Positions 46,545 to 55,913 of a stretch of DNA of 64,000 nt are shown here, in pieces (position 1 is the first letter of the stretch; every line of letters begins with the position of its first letter). The notes below the pieces were generated by a model. It was not told the origin of the DNA, made no database searches, and saw nothing but the letters and a program-made list of their open reading frames with translations. A program made the translations under genes and the position numbers. Source of the stretch: Streptacidiphilus rugosus AM-16 (lineage in GTDB: Bacteria > Actinomycetota > Actinomycetes > Streptomycetales > Streptomycetaceae); NCBI RefSeq assembly GCF_000744655.1, contig NZ_JQMJ01000004.1, positions 1,612,001 to 1,676,000 on the forward strand, given 5' to 3'.

Positions 46545-47306
46545 ATGACCCCTCCCCCCGCTTCCGGCAAGGTCGCGCTCGTGACCGGCGCCAGCCGGGG
46601 CATCGGCCTCGCCGTGGCGCAGGCGCTCGTCGCACGCGGCGAGCGCGTGGTGATCACCGGCCGGGACGCCGCCGCCCTCGAGGCGGCCGTGGCCGAGCTC
46701 GGCGGCCCCGAGGTCGCACTGGGCGTCGCGGGCAAGAGCCACGACGCCGCCCACCGCGCGGAGACCGTCGAGCGGGCGGTCGCCGCCTTCGGGCGGATCG
46801 ACCACCTGGTCAACAACGTCGGCACCAACCCGGTCTTCGGTTCGATGGTCGAGCTGGACCTGGAGGCCGCACGGAAGATCCTCGACATCAACCTGGTCGC
46901 CACCCTCGGCTGGGTCCAGCTCGTCCACGCGGCGTCGATGCGCGAGCACGGCGGGGCGATCGTGAACGTCTCCTCGATCAGCGCGCTCGGCCCGGCCCCC
47001 GGCATCGGGATGTACGGGGCGAGCAAGGCGGCGATGATCCAGCTCACCCAGCAGTTGGCCTACGAGCTGGCCCCGAACGTGCGGGTGAACGCCGTCGCGC
47101 CGGCCGTGGTGCGCACCAAGTTCGCCGAGGCGCTGTTCGCCGGGCACGAGGAGCAGGTCGTCAAGAGCTACCCGCTGGGCCGCCTGGGCGAGCCGGCCGA
47201 CATCGGCGGCGCGGTCGCGTTCCTGCTCTCCGAGCAGGCGACCTGGATCACCGGGCAGACCCTGGTGCTGGACGGCGGGCTGACCCTGGGCGCCGGCCTC
47301 GTCTGA
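46545..47306 (+). CDS. SDR family oxidoreductase
   Basis: 253 aa. TGASRGIG, NNVGTNPVFGSMVELDLE, active site VSSISALGPAPGIGMYGASKAAM and the end WITGQTLVLDGG. CAAGGAGCACC ribosome-binding site. It follows the previous SDR by 134 bp in the same direction and is probably part of the same regulon; the gap could hold a secondary promoter. Specific substrate unknown. Confidence 0.9.
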   Translation: MTPPPASGKVALVTGASRGIGLAVAQALVARGERVVITGRDAAALEAAVAELGGPEVALGVAGKSHDAAHRAETVERAVAAFGRIDHLVNNVGTNPVFGSMVELDLEAARKILDINLVATLGWVQLVHAASMREHGGAIVNVSSISALGPAPGIGMYGASKAAMIQLTQQLAYELAPNVRVNAVAPAVVRTKFAEALFAGHEEQVVKSYPLGRLGEPADIGGAVAFLLSEQATWITGQTLVLDGGLTLGAGLV

Positions 47307-47336
47307 ATCCGCGCATTGCCTCATACCACGCACCAC

Positions 47337-47373
47337 CTCCCGATGCGGCCGAATTCGCAGGTCGTATCGGGAG
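47337..47373. terminator. Terminator-like hairpin after SDR operon
   Basis: CTCCCGAT (47337-47344) and ATCGGGAG (47366-47373) enclose a 21-nt loop with weak internal pairing; 31 nt after the SDR stop. Confidence 0.5.
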
Positions 47374-47567
47374 GAATTGTGAAGCCGCTCGGATTCCCGC
47401 ATTCCGCCCCGGCCAAACCGTTCAGGGGGCGGAGATGAGGCAGATCACACCGGTCGACGATAAACCGTGGACATTTATTCAGATCCGACAATCCACCAGG
47501 TCACATCGTTGTCACGAAGGCGGTCTCGCGGCAGGAGTTGAAGGAGAAACACTGTAACGTCGAAGGG

Positions 47568-48491
47568 GTGCGTAACCAGAGGAGCCAGGTCGCCCTGCTC
47601 GAACGAGTGGAGCGGCCGGAGCAGCGAAGCAGCGAGCAACCGCCCGGCCGAGAGCGCTGGCGGCCGCTGAGCCGCACCCACAAGATCCTCTTCGCATCCA
47701 CCACCGTCGTCTACGCCACGGTGATCGTCGCCGTCTTCACCACCTCCCGCCTGGTCGAACTCGACTGGGCGGTCATGGCGTTCAAGCCCTACCAGCACTG
47801 GCCCGCGCTGGAGACGTTCCTCAACTACTACGTCATCGCCGGGCAGCGCGGTCCGTCGGCCATCGTCGTCTCGATCTGGCTGGCCTGGCGCTGCTGGCGG
47901 ACCAAGTCGATGCGGCCGCTGCTGGTCCTCGGCGTCTCCCTGGTCCTGCTCAACATGTCCGTCGGAGCCGTCAAGATAGGCACGGGCCGCCTGGGCCCGC
48001 ACTACGCACACGTCTACGGTTCCAACGAGATCTTCCTCGGCGGCGGCATATTCCCGTCGGGGCACACCGCGAACGCCGTGGTGACCTGGGGGATCCTGGC
48101 CTATCTGGCGACGAGCTGGCGGCGCACCGGCGCCGTGCTGGCCGGCTGGATGGGCTTCTCCGTCGGCGCGACCACCGTCTACCTCGGCACCCACTGGGTG
48201 ACCGACGTCCTGGCCGGCTGGGCCGCCGGGGCGCTGGTGCTGCTGGCCCTCCCGCTCTTCGAGCCGATCATCACGAGCGCGGACGACCGGCTGCGACAGG
48301 CCTGGAGCGAGCGCCGGCGCGGCACCCGGAAGCCCTCCCGGGCCTCGGAGCCGGCCTGGCTCTCCCGGCGCGAGGAGCAGCAGGCGCTGGAGCGGGCCAC
48401 CGCCTCCCCGAAGCCGAGGAGGTCGATGGCCGTTCCCGCGCCGCGTGACCTCAACCACCGGGCGCACCGCACCCTTCCCGTGGTCTCCTAG
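47568..48491 (+). CDS. PAP2-family membrane phosphatase
   Basis: 307 aa, about six TM helices. PAP2 motifs: KIGTGRLGP (motif 1, degenerate), FPSGHTAN (motif 2, catalytic His) and YLGTHWVTDVLAG (motif 3 His/Asp). Likely hydrolyses a lipid phosphate or undecaprenyl pyrophosphate at the outer membrane face. The C-terminal ~60 residues are basic and cytoplasmic. Start uncertain: GTG 47568 has only a close GAAGGG; TTG 47538 is the upstream option. Convergent with the hopanoid cluster aminotransferase (18-bp gap). Confidence 0.88.
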   Translation: MRNQRSQVALLERVERPEQRSSEQPPGRERWRPLSRTHKILFASTTVVYATVIVAVFTTSRLVELDWAVMAFKPYQHWPALETFLNYYVIAGQRGPSAIVVSIWLAWRCWRTKSMRPLLVLGVSLVLLNMSVGAVKIGTGRLGPHYAHVYGSNEIFLGGGIFPSGHTANAVVTWGILAYLATSWRRTGAVLAGWMGFSVGATTVYLGTHWVTDVLAGWAAGALVLLALPLFEPIITSADDRLRQAWSERRRGTRKPSRASEPAWLSRREEQQALERATASPKPRRSMAVPAPRDLNHRAHRTLPVVS

Positions 48492-48509
48492 CCTTTTCCC
48501 TCCGACCCC

Positions 48510-49922
48510 TTATCGGGCCGCGACGGCCTGCTTGATCAGGGTCTTCCCGAAATCGCGCATGAGTCCGGTACCGCTGTGCGCCTCGTCCATGATGTCGACG
48601 AACGCGTCGACGAAACGGTCCACCTCGGCCTCGCCGATGGTGAGCGGCGGAATCAGCTTGATGACCTCGAGGTGATCGCCGGAGACCTGGGTCAGGATCC
48701 TGTGCCGGTGCATCAGCGGCGCGACCACCATCTGCGCGAACAGGCCCTTTCTCGCCGCCTGCAGCGCGGTCCAGCCGGTGCGCAGCTTCAGCGACTGCGG
48801 GCGGCCGAACTCGATGCCGATCATCAGGCCCCGGCCGCGGACGTCGGCCAGCATCTCGTACTTCGGCTTGAGCGCCGTCAGCCGCTCGCGGAAGAGGTCG
48901 CCCACCCGCCGCGCGTTCGCGACCACCTGCTCCTGCTCGAAGACGTGCAGCGTGGCCAGTCCGGCCGCCATCGCCTGGGCGTTCGAGCCGAAGCTGGCGG
49001 AGTGGACCAGGACCCGGTCCATCGAGGAGTACACCTTCTCGAAGATCCACTCCTTGCCCAGTGTCGCGCCGACCGGGACGTAGCCGCCCGACAGCGCCTT
49101 GGCGACGCAGACCAGGTCGGGCTCGACCCCGGCCTCGTGCTGGTAGGCGAAGAAGTCCCCGGTGCGGCCGATGCCGGTCTGCACCTCGTCGGCGATGAGC
49201 AGCGCCTTGTGCCTGTGCAGCAGCTCCTGCGCGGCGCGCAGGTAGCCGTCAGGGGCGGCGTGCACGCCCTTGCCCTGGATCGGCTCGAGGATCAGCGCGG
49301 CGACGTCGCCCTTCTTCAGCTCGCGCTCCAGCGCGGCCAGATCGCCCAGCGGGATCGCGGTGTCCGGCAGCAGCGGCGCGAAGCCCTTGCGGAAGCCGTC
49401 CTCGCCGTTGACCGAGAGCGAGCCGGTGGTCAGTCCGTGGAAGGCGTGGTCGCAGAAGAGGACGCGCGGCTTGCCCGTGGCGTAGCGGGCGAACTTCAGC
49501 GCCGTCTCGACGGCCTCGGTGCCGCTGTTGCCGAAGAAGACCCGGTCCAGGTGCGGGGCGTAGGAGAGCAGTTTCTCCGCGAGCAGACCTGGCAGCGGCT
49601 GGCAGTCGAAGCGGGTCAGGTCGGCCAGTTCCAGATCCATCACCTGGGTGACCGCTCCGCGCACCACGGGGTGGTGCCGTCCGAGCGCGAAGATGCCGAA
49701 ACCCGCCAGCATGTCGAGGTAGTCGTTGCCCTCGGCGTCGTAGAAGTAGGCGCCCTTGGCGTGCTCGTACACCTTGTCGAAGCCGATGGTGTGCAGCATC
49801 CTCGGCAGCTGGTGGTTCAGGTACTCGGCGTGCAGGCGGTAGCGCTCGGCGCCGCGCTCCGCCAGCAGCGCCTCCAGGTCGAAGGCCGGCGTCGTCGTGC
49901 CGGTCTCTGTCTCAGCTGCCAC
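48510..49922 (-). CDS. hpnO: Hopanoid class III aminotransferase (HpnO-like)
   Basis: 470-aa PLP enzyme: [18 protein letters not shown] (PLP phosphate), [30 protein letters not shown] (Asp to PLP ring) and [15 protein letters not shown] (Schiff-base Lys). By position last in a hopanoid operon, it probably aminates ribosylhopane-derived C35 aldehyde to aminobacteriohopanetriol. GTG at 49922 is chosen: GGAGGGG lies 9 nt upstream; the in-frame TTG at 49940 has none. Overlaps the dxs end by 11 bp. Symbol by context. Confidence 0.88.
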   Translation of the reverse strand: MAAETETGTTTPAFDLEALLAERGAERYRLHAEYLNHQLPRMLHTIGFDKVYEHAKGAYFYDAEGNDYLDMLAGFGIFALGRHHPVVRGAVTQVMDLELADLTRFDCQPLPGLLAEKLLSYAPHLDRVFFGNSGTEAVETALKFARYATGKPRVLFCDHAFHGLTTGSLSVNGEDGFRKGFAPLLPDTAIPLGDLAALERELKKGDVAALILEPIQGKGVHAAPDGYLRAAQELLHRHKALLIADEVQTGIGRTGDFFAYQHEAGVEPDLVCVAKALSGGYVPVGATLGKEWIFEKVYSSMDRVLVHSASFGSNAQAMAAGLATLHVFEQEQVVANARRVGDLFRERLTALKPKYEMLADVRGRGLMIGIEFGRPQSLKLRTGWTALQAARKGLFAQMVVAPLMHRHRILTQVSGDHLEVIKLIPPLTIGEAEVDRFVDAFVDIMDEAHSGTGLMRDFGKTLIKQAVAAR

Positions 49923-51876
49923 GGTGCTGGTCCCCTCCAACGAAGTCCGACGTCAGGCTGTTCGATGTGATGTAGGCGTCGCCCGCCACCAGGCCGAGAG
50001 CCTTGGCGAAGGCGGCGGTCTGGGCGGCGATGCCGGGACCGGTCAGGCCGATCTCGTCCAGGATCTCACCCCGCGCGGCGTGGTCCAGGAAGCGCTGCGG
50101 AATGCCGAGTTCGCGCGTCGGCAGATCCAGGTCGGCGTCACGCAGCGCCTGCGCGACGGCGGCCCCGACGCCGCCGACCCGGCCGCTGTCCTCGACGGTG
50201 ACGACGAGGCGGTGCCGGGCGGCCAGCTCGGTCAGCGCCGGGTCGACGGGCTTGACCCAGCGCGGGTCCACGACGGTGGCGCCCAGGCCCTCGGCGGTCA
50301 GCAGTGCGGCCGCGTCCAGGCAGGCAGAGGCCATGGTGCCGACCGCGACCAGCAGCACCTCGGGCGCGCGCCCGGCCGGGCCGGTGCGCAGCAGCACGTC
50401 CACGCCGCCGACCCGCTCCACGGCCGGGATCGGCGGCCCGACCTCGGCCTTCGGGAACCGCACCACGGTGGGCGCGTCGGCCACGTCCAGCGCCTCGCGC
50501 AGCTCGGCGCGGAGCTGCTCCGCGTCGCGCGGCGCGGCGATCCGCAGACCGGGGACCACCTGGAGGATCGACAGGTCCCACATGCCGTTGTGCGAGGCGC
50601 CGTCGGTGCCGGTGACGCCGGCCCGGTCGAGCACGAAGGTGACGCCGCAGCGGTGCAGCGCACAGTCCATCAGCACCTGGTCGAAGGCGCGGTTCAGGAA
50701 GGTCGCGTAGACGGCGACCACCGGGTGCAGGCCGCCGGTGGCCAGTCCGGCGGCGGAGACCGCGGCGTGCTGCTCGGCGATGCCGACGTCGTAGGTCCGG
50801 TCGGGGAACTCGCGGGAGAAGGCCTGCAGCCCGACCGGCGCGAGCATGGCGGCGGTGATCGCCACGACGTCCGCGCGCTCGCGGCCGACGGCGACCATCT
50901 CCTTGCCGAAGACGGAGGTCCAGGAGACCCCGGTGGTCGGCCGCAGCGGCTCGCAGGTGATCGGGTCGATCGCGCCGACCTGGTGGAAGTGGTCGGCCTC
51001 GTCCAGCTCGGCGGGCCGGTACCCGCGGCCCTTCTCGGTCAGGCAGTGCACGATGACCGGCCCACCGAAGCCGCGGGCGCGGCGCAGCGCCGACTCCACG
51101 GCCTGGACGTCGTGGCCGTCGATCGGGCCGACGTACTTGAGGCCCAGGTCCTCGAACATGCCCTGGGGTGCGGTGGCGTCCTTGAAGCCCTTCTTGGCGC
51201 CGTGCAGCGCGTCGTAGATCGGCCCGCCGACGACGGGCGTGCGCTGCAGGGCGTCCTTGCCCCAGGACAGGAAGCGCTCGTAGCCCTGGGTGGTGCGCAG
51301 CGTGGCGAGGTGGTTGGCCAGACCGCCGATGGTGGGCGCGTAGGAGCGTTCGTTGTCGTTCACGACGATGATGACGGGCCGGTCGGTGGCCTCGGCGATG
51401 TTGTTCAGCGCCTCCCAGGCGAGGCCGCCGGTGAGCGCGCCGTCGCCGATCACCGCGACGACGTGGCGGTCGCCGTGGCCCTTGAGCTGGTTGGCCTTGG
51501 CCAGGCCGTCGGCGTAGCCGAGAACGGTCGAGGCGTGCGAGTTCTCGATCACGTCGTGCTCGGACTCGGCGCGCGAGGGGTAGCCGGAGAGCCCGCCCCG
51601 GTTCTTGAAGCGGTCGAAGTCCTGACGACCGGTGATCAGCTTGTGCACGTAGGACTGGTGGCCCGTGTCGAACAGGATCCGGTCCTGCGGCGACTCGAAC
51701 ACCCGGTGCAGGGCGAGCGTCAGCTCGACCACGCCGAGATTGGGTCCGAGGTGACCACCCGAACGGGTGATGGCATCGATCAGGAACTCACGGATCTCCT
51801 CGGCGAGGCGAGGCAGTTCCGACGGCGGCAGCAACCGCAGGTCGCGGGGGCTGCGGATGGACTCCAGCAGGGACAT
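49912..51876 (-). CDS. dxs: 1-deoxy-D-xylulose-5-phosphate synthase
   Basis: 654-aa TPP enzyme, first step of the MEP isoprenoid pathway (pyruvate + GAP to DXP). TPP motif [16 protein letters not shown]...NDN, catalytic Glu region [18 protein letters not shown], and full transketolase-like three-domain length. GTAGGAG ribosome-binding site. Probably a second, hopanoid-dedicated Dxs as in other streptomycete clusters. Separated from ispG by a 145-bp gap filled with a dispersed repeat, so it may have its own or reduced transcription. Confidence 0.97.
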   Translation of the reverse strand: MSLLESIRSPRDLRLLPPSELPRLAEEIREFLIDAITRSGGHLGPNLGVVELTLALHRVFESPQDRILFDTGHQSYVHKLITGRQDFDRFKNRGGLSGYPSRAESEHDVIENSHASTVLGYADGLAKANQLKGHGDRHVVAVIGDGALTGGLAWEALNNIAEATDRPVIIVVNDNERSYAPTIGGLANHLATLRTTQGYERFLSWGKDALQRTPVVGGPIYDALHGAKKGFKDATAPQGMFEDLGLKYVGPIDGHDVQAVESALRRARGFGGPVIVHCLTEKGRGYRPAELDEADHFHQVGAIDPITCEPLRPTTGVSWTSVFGKEMVAVGRERADVVAITAAMLAPVGLQAFSREFPDRTYDVGIAEQHAAVSAAGLATGGLHPVVAVYATFLNRAFDQVLMDCALHRCGVTFVLDRAGVTGTDGASHNGMWDLSILQVVPGLRIAAPRDAEQLRAELREALDVADAPTVVRFPKAEVGPPIPAVERVGGVDVLLRTGPAGRAPEVLLVAVGTMASACLDAAALLTAEGLGATVVDPRWVKPVDPALTELAARHRLVVTVEDSGRVGGVGAAVAQALRDADLDLPTRELGIPQRFLDHAARGEILDEIGLTGPGIAAQTAAFAKALGLVAGDAYITSNSLTSDFVGGDQHRGS

Positions 51877-51899
51877 TCGCTCCTACCCTTCGTTGCGAT

Positions 51900-52020
51900 C
51901 GCTCCAGGGGCGCCGGGAACTGCGCGAGGAACCACCGGCGTGCGGAGGGCCCTGCGCGTTCGGCCCGCCACCCGGGTGGGTGGCTGGTCGCGCAGTTCCC
52001 CGCGCCCCCAGGACGCTGCA
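51900..52020. repeat. Dispersed inverted repeat inside hopanoid operon
   Basis: Arms 51907-51927 and 51988-52008 (21 nt, one mismatch) enclose a nested hairpin (CGCCACCC-GGGTGGGTGG). Same family as the repeat at 31705-31805. It fills nearly the whole gap between ispG and dxs and could act as a transcript stabiliser or attenuator. Confidence 0.85.
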
Positions 52021-52021
52021 A

Positions 52022-53170
52022 CTACCTCGCCACCGAGACGGTCGGCTCGCCGGACTCCGTCATGTTTTCTGCCAGCTTGAGGGCTTCCTCGATCAGGGTC
52101 TCGACGATCTTGGACTCGGGGACGGTCTTGATGACCTCGCCCTTGACGAAGATCTGCCCCTTGCCGTTGCCCGACGCGACACCCAGGTCCGCCTCACGCG
52201 CCTCGCCCGGACCGTTCACCACACAGCCCATCACCGCGACCCGCAGCGGCACCTCCATGCCCTCCAGGCCCGCGGTGACCTCCTCCGCCAGCTTGTACAC
52301 ATCCACCTGCGCCCGCCCGCACGACGGACACGAGACAATCTCCAGACCGCGCTGACGCAGCCCCAGCGACTCCAGGATCTGGTTCCCGACCTTGATCTCC
52401 TGCGCCGGCGGCGCCGACAGCGAGACCCGGATCGTGTCCCCGATCCCCTCCGCCAGCAACGCACCGAACGCCACCGCCGACTTGATCGTCCCCTGGAACG
52501 CCGGACCCGCCTCGGTCACCCCCAGATGCAGCGGATAGTCGCACGCCGCCGCCAGCTTCCGGTACGCCGCGATCATCACGACCGGGTCGTTGTGCTTCAC
52601 CGAGATCTTGATGTCACGGAACCCGTGCTCCTCGAACAACGAGCACTCCCACAACGCCGACTCCACCAGCGCGTCCGGCGTGGCCCGCCCGTACTTCTCC
52701 AGCAGCCGCTTGTCCAGCGAACCCGCGTTCACCCCGATCCGGATCGGCACCCCCGCGTCACCGGCCCGCTTCGCGATCTCCTTGACCTGGTCGTCGAACT
52801 GCCGGATGTTCCCCGGATTCACCCGCACCGCCGCGCAGCCCGCGTCGATCGCCGCGAACACGTACTTCGGCTGGAAATGGATGTCCGCGATCACCGGGAT
52901 CTGCGACTTCCTCGCGATGATCGGCAACGCGTCCGCGTCGTCCTGCGAGGGACACGCCACCCGCACGATCTGACAACCCGACGCGGTCAGCTCCGCGATC
53001 TGCTGCAGCGTCGCGTTCACATCCGAGGTGACGGTCGTCGTCATCGACTGCACCGAGATCGGCGCGCCGCCGCCGACCGGCACATTACCCACCATGATCT
53101 GACGGCTGATCCGGCGGGGCGCGAGGGGTTCGGGCGGGAGGGACGGTATTCCGAGAGAGACGGCGGTCAT
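52022..53170 (-). CDS. ispG: 4-hydroxy-3-methylbut-2-en-1-yl diphosphate synthase
   Basis: 382-aa [4Fe-4S] enzyme converting MEcPP to HMBPP, the penultimate MEP step. TIM-barrel N-domain ([27 protein letters not shown]), cluster ligands C281, C284 (CPSC) and C316 (GCVVNGPGE, with the fourth ligand Glu323). Full length. Starts 25 nt after hpnG; in related clusters hpnH would stand at this junction. Probably a second copy beside a housekeeping ispG elsewhere. Confidence 0.97.
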   Translation of the reverse strand: MTAVSLGIPSLPPEPLAPRRISRQIMVGNVPVGGGAPISVQSMTTTVTSDVNATLQQIAELTASGCQIVRVACPSQDDADALPIIARKSQIPVIADIHFQPKYVFAAIDAGCAAVRVNPGNIRQFDDQVKEIAKRAGDAGVPIRIGVNAGSLDKRLLEKYGRATPDALVESALWECSLFEEHGFRDIKISVKHNDPVVMIAAYRKLAAACDYPLHLGVTEAGPAFQGTIKSAVAFGALLAEGIGDTIRVSLSAPPAQEIKVGNQILESLGLRQRGLEIVSCPSCGRAQVDVYKLAEEVTAGLEGMEVPLRVAVMGCVVNGPGEAREADLGVASGNGKGQIFVKGEVIKTVPESKIVETLIEEALKLAENMTESGEPTVSVAR

Positions 53171-53195
53171 GTGCGGAACTCCTCAGCAGAGTGCG

Positions 53196-53795
53196 TCAGC
53201 AGAATTGCGGATGCCAGGTCGCGAGCACCAGGCCGACCTGCTTGAGCGCGCGCAGCGCGCGGGGACCGTTCAGGAGGGTGGCGGGGCGGGCCAGCTCGTA
53301 CTCCGGCGTGTCGACGACCACGCGCACGGCCAGCAGCGGGAGGCCGTCGGGGACAAGCTCACGCGCGGCGCGGAACGCCGCCGCCGTCTCCATGTCGACG
53401 CAGGTCACGCCCGCGCCGGCGAGACGCGCCCGCTCGGCGCCGCGGACCACGTGGTCGCTGGAGTGCAGCACGCCCCGGTGCACGGCCAGGCCGAGACCGT
53501 GGACGGCGTCCACCGCCCAGTCGCTCGCCGTGTCCGTCGCGGCCACCCCACGATCGTCGCGCACCTCCGTGGCGATCACGACGTCGCCCGGGCGTATTCC
53601 GGGGACCGCGGACGCGCCGAGGCCCGCGAAGACGATGCCGGACGGCGCGTGCGCCCGTTCGGCCAGCGCGCGACGGATGGCGCGCTCCGCCCGTTCGGGG
53701 CCCATGCCTGTACGCACCGGCCGCGCCCCCCGCAGCGCGCGCGCCTCGATGCCGAGGGCGCACGCCACGAGAGGCACGCCGGTTCGGGGTCTCAC
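53196..53795 (-). CDS. hpnG: Hopanoid nucleoside phosphorylase (HpnG)
   Basis: 199 aa of the PNP/MTA-nucleosidase fold: FAGLGASAVPGIRPGDVVIATEVRDD, and VTCVDMETAAAFRAA with the purine/ribose contact residues. Removes adenine from adenosylhopane to give phosphoribosyl/ribosylhopane. The substrate comes from HpnH, whose gene is ~22 kb away. GTG start overlaps the shc stop (GTGA). Confidence 0.9.
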   Translation of the reverse strand: MRPRTGVPLVACALGIEARALRGARPVRTGMGPERAERAIRRALAERAHAPSGIVFAGLGASAVPGIRPGDVVIATEVRDDRGVAATDTASDWAVDAVHGLGLAVHRGVLHSSDHVVRGAERARLAGAGVTCVDMETAAAFRAARELVPDGLPLLAVRVVVDTPEYELARPATLLNGPRALRALKQVGLVLATWHPQFC

Positions 53796-55909
53796 CGCAA
53801 CCGCCGCCCGGCGAGGGAGGGCAGCAGCCGGCGCGTGATCGGCACCTCCTGCGGACCGCCGGCGGGGGCCGGCAGCGCCGGGTGGGCGCTCGCGTCGACC
53901 TCGCCCGGCGTCAGGTGCGGGGTGCCGTACAGGTAGCGGCCGAGCGCGGTGACCGGGAAGACCAGCCGGTAGAGGTTGTAGTTGATCGAGAAGTCCCACG
54001 GGAAGCCCGTCCCGGTGAACTCCGGCTCGTCCCACGTGCCCTCGGGCAGCTGCGTCTCGGCGAGCCAGCGCACGCCGCGGTCGACGCACTCGCCGCTCTC
54101 CCCCGCCGCGAGCAGCGCCATCAGCGCCCAGGCGGTCTGCGAGGCCGTCGAGGTGCCCCGGCCGGCCCAGGACTTGTCCTGGTAGGAGCGCATGTCCTCG
54201 CCCCAGCCGCCGTCGGCGTTCTGCTTCTCCTCCAGCCAGGCCACCGCGCGGCGGATCGACCGGTGGTCGGTCGGCACCCCGGCCGCGACCAGCGCGGGCA
54301 GGACCGAGCCGACGCCGTAGACGTAGTTGGTGCCCCAGCGGCCGAACCAGGAGCCGTCCTCCTCCTGCTCCTTGAACAGCCAGTCGATGCCGCGCCTGGT
54401 GCGCGGGTCGTCGGACTTGCCGTCCGCGGCGAGCATCTCCACCACGTGCGCGGTGACGTCCGCCGAGGGCGGGTCGACGACCTCGCCGAAGTCGCAGAAC
54501 GGGAGCTTGTTCGGCAGGGTGCTGGTGTTGTCGACGTCGAAGGCGGCCCAGGCGCCGTTCTTGGACTGCATGCCGAGCACCCAGTCGATGCCGCGCCGGG
54601 TCGCGCCGGCGATCCGGCCGGGCTCGGGGTGGGCGATCCGGCGCAGCGCGAGAACCACCTCGGCGGTGTCGTCGATGTCCGGGTAGTTGTCGTTGTCGAA
54701 CTCGAAGGCCCAGCCGCCGGCCGGCAGTCCTGGCCGCTGCACGGCCCAGTCGCCGCGGCGCAGCACCTCCTCGCCGAGCAGCCAGTCCGCGGAGCGCACC
54801 AGCGCCTCGTGGTCGGCCGGGAGCCCGGCGTCGGCCAGTGCGGTGAGGGCCAGGCAGGTGTCCCAGACCGGGGACTGGCAGGCCTCGATCCAGCGGTGTC
54901 CCTCGTCGGTGTGCACGGTGAAGCGGTCGAAGGCCGCCAGGCCCGCCTTCATCACCGGGTGGTCGAGGTCGTAGCCGAGCAGGTGCAGGGCGATCAGCGA
55001 GTACACCGCGGGGGGCTGGATGCCGCCCCAGCAGCCGTCCGCCTCCTGGCGCTCCACGATCCACCGGCCGGCCTGCTGCAGCGCCAGCCGGCGCAGCGAC
55101 TTGACCGGCATCCTGTGGTAGTAGTGCAGCGCCTTGTCGAGCCGGACGAAGAAGCCGTCCCAGGTGTACGCGGGCGCGACCGGGCGGCTCGGATAGGGCT
55201 TCTCCGGGTCGGTGTGCAGTTCCTCCAGCTCGAACGGCCCCTTGCGCACCGGCCGGTGAGCCGAGACGACGGTGAGCGGCACGATCGTCTGGCGGGCCCA
55301 GCAGCCGAAGGAGTAGATGTTCAGCGGGAAGCCGCGCGGCAGGAAGATGACCTCGGGCGGCAGCTCCGGCAGCCGCTCCCAGGGCCACCAGCCGAAGAGC
55401 GCCAGCCAGATCCTGGTGAAGACGCGGGTGGACGCGATGCCGCCCTGCTCCCTGATCCAGCGTGAGGCGCGCTTCATGTGCGGCGCCTCCGGGTCGTCTC
55501 CCGCGAGCTTCAGCGCGACATAGGCCTCGACCGTGGTGGACAGCTCCGAGGGCCCCCCGTAGAAGGTGGCCCAGGTGCCGTCCGCCCCCTGTTGCGAACG
55601 GATCCAGTCGGCGGTCGCCCTGGTCTGTTCCTCGGTGCGGATGCCGAGGAACTGACGGAGCAGCAGGTCCTCGGCGTCCATGGTGACGTTGGTCTCGAGG
55701 TTGCCCTTCCACCAGCCGGCCTCGTCCTGGAGGCTCAGCAGGTGCGCGGTGGCCGCCTCCAGCGTCTTCCTGGCGACCGCCTTGACATCGGCCGGTCCGG
55801 CCTCGTCGGCGCCGTCGGTCGTGCTCTCGTGCTCCCCCGTGGTGGTGCTCTCCGCGACCGGCTCTGCTTCGTACTGTGGGTCGAGCCGGCCGTCCGCGGA
55901 TGCTGTCAT
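53792..55909 (-). CDS. shc: Squalene--hopene cyclase
   Basis: 705-aa monotopic cyclase turning squalene into hopene/hopanol. Catalytic acid motif DIDD (411-414, DXDD), seven-ish QW repeats (e.g. QEADGCWG, QNADGGWG, QLPEGTWDEP), and FGCWARQTIVPL. An acidic, Ser/Thr/Glu-rich N-terminal extension of ~40 residues precedes the first conserved helix. ATG at 55909 follows GAGGTG, 4 nt after the upstream stop: tight coupling in the operon. Confidence 0.97.
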   Translation of the reverse strand: MTASADGRLDPQYEAEPVAESTTTGEHESTTDGADEAGPADVKAVARKTLEAATAHLLSLQDEAGWWKGNLETNVTMDAEDLLLRQFLGIRTEEQTRATADWIRSQQGADGTWATFYGGPSELSTTVEAYVALKLAGDDPEAPHMKRASRWIREQGGIASTRVFTRIWLALFGWWPWERLPELPPEVIFLPRGFPLNIYSFGCWARQTIVPLTVVSAHRPVRKGPFELEELHTDPEKPYPSRPVAPAYTWDGFFVRLDKALHYYHRMPVKSLRRLALQQAGRWIVERQEADGCWGGIQPPAVYSLIALHLLGYDLDHPVMKAGLAAFDRFTVHTDEGHRWIEACQSPVWDTCLALTALADAGLPADHEALVRSADWLLGEEVLRRGDWAVQRPGLPAGGWAFEFDNDNYPDIDDTAEVVLALRRIAHPEPGRIAGATRRGIDWVLGMQSKNGAWAAFDVDNTSTLPNKLPFCDFGEVVDPPSADVTAHVVEMLAADGKSDDPRTRRGIDWLFKEQEEDGSWFGRWGTNYVYGVGSVLPALVAAGVPTDHRSIRRAVAWLEEKQNADGGWGEDMRSYQDKSWAGRGTSTASQTAWALMALLAAGESGECVDRGVRWLAETQLPEGTWDEPEFTGTGFPWDFSINYNLYRLVFPVTALGRYLYGTPHLTPGEVDASAHPALPAPAGGPQEVPITRRLLPSLAGRRLR

Positions 55910-55913
55910 CTCG

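Noticed and set aside
53171..53195. A hidden or truncated hpnH between hpnG and ispG
   Set aside because: Only 25 bp are present, all non-coding; no fragment of the CxxxCxxC region.
51767..53245. 492-codon plus-strand frame opposite ispG
   Set aside because: Encodes His/Arg-rich nonsense; ispG on the other strand has all cluster ligands.
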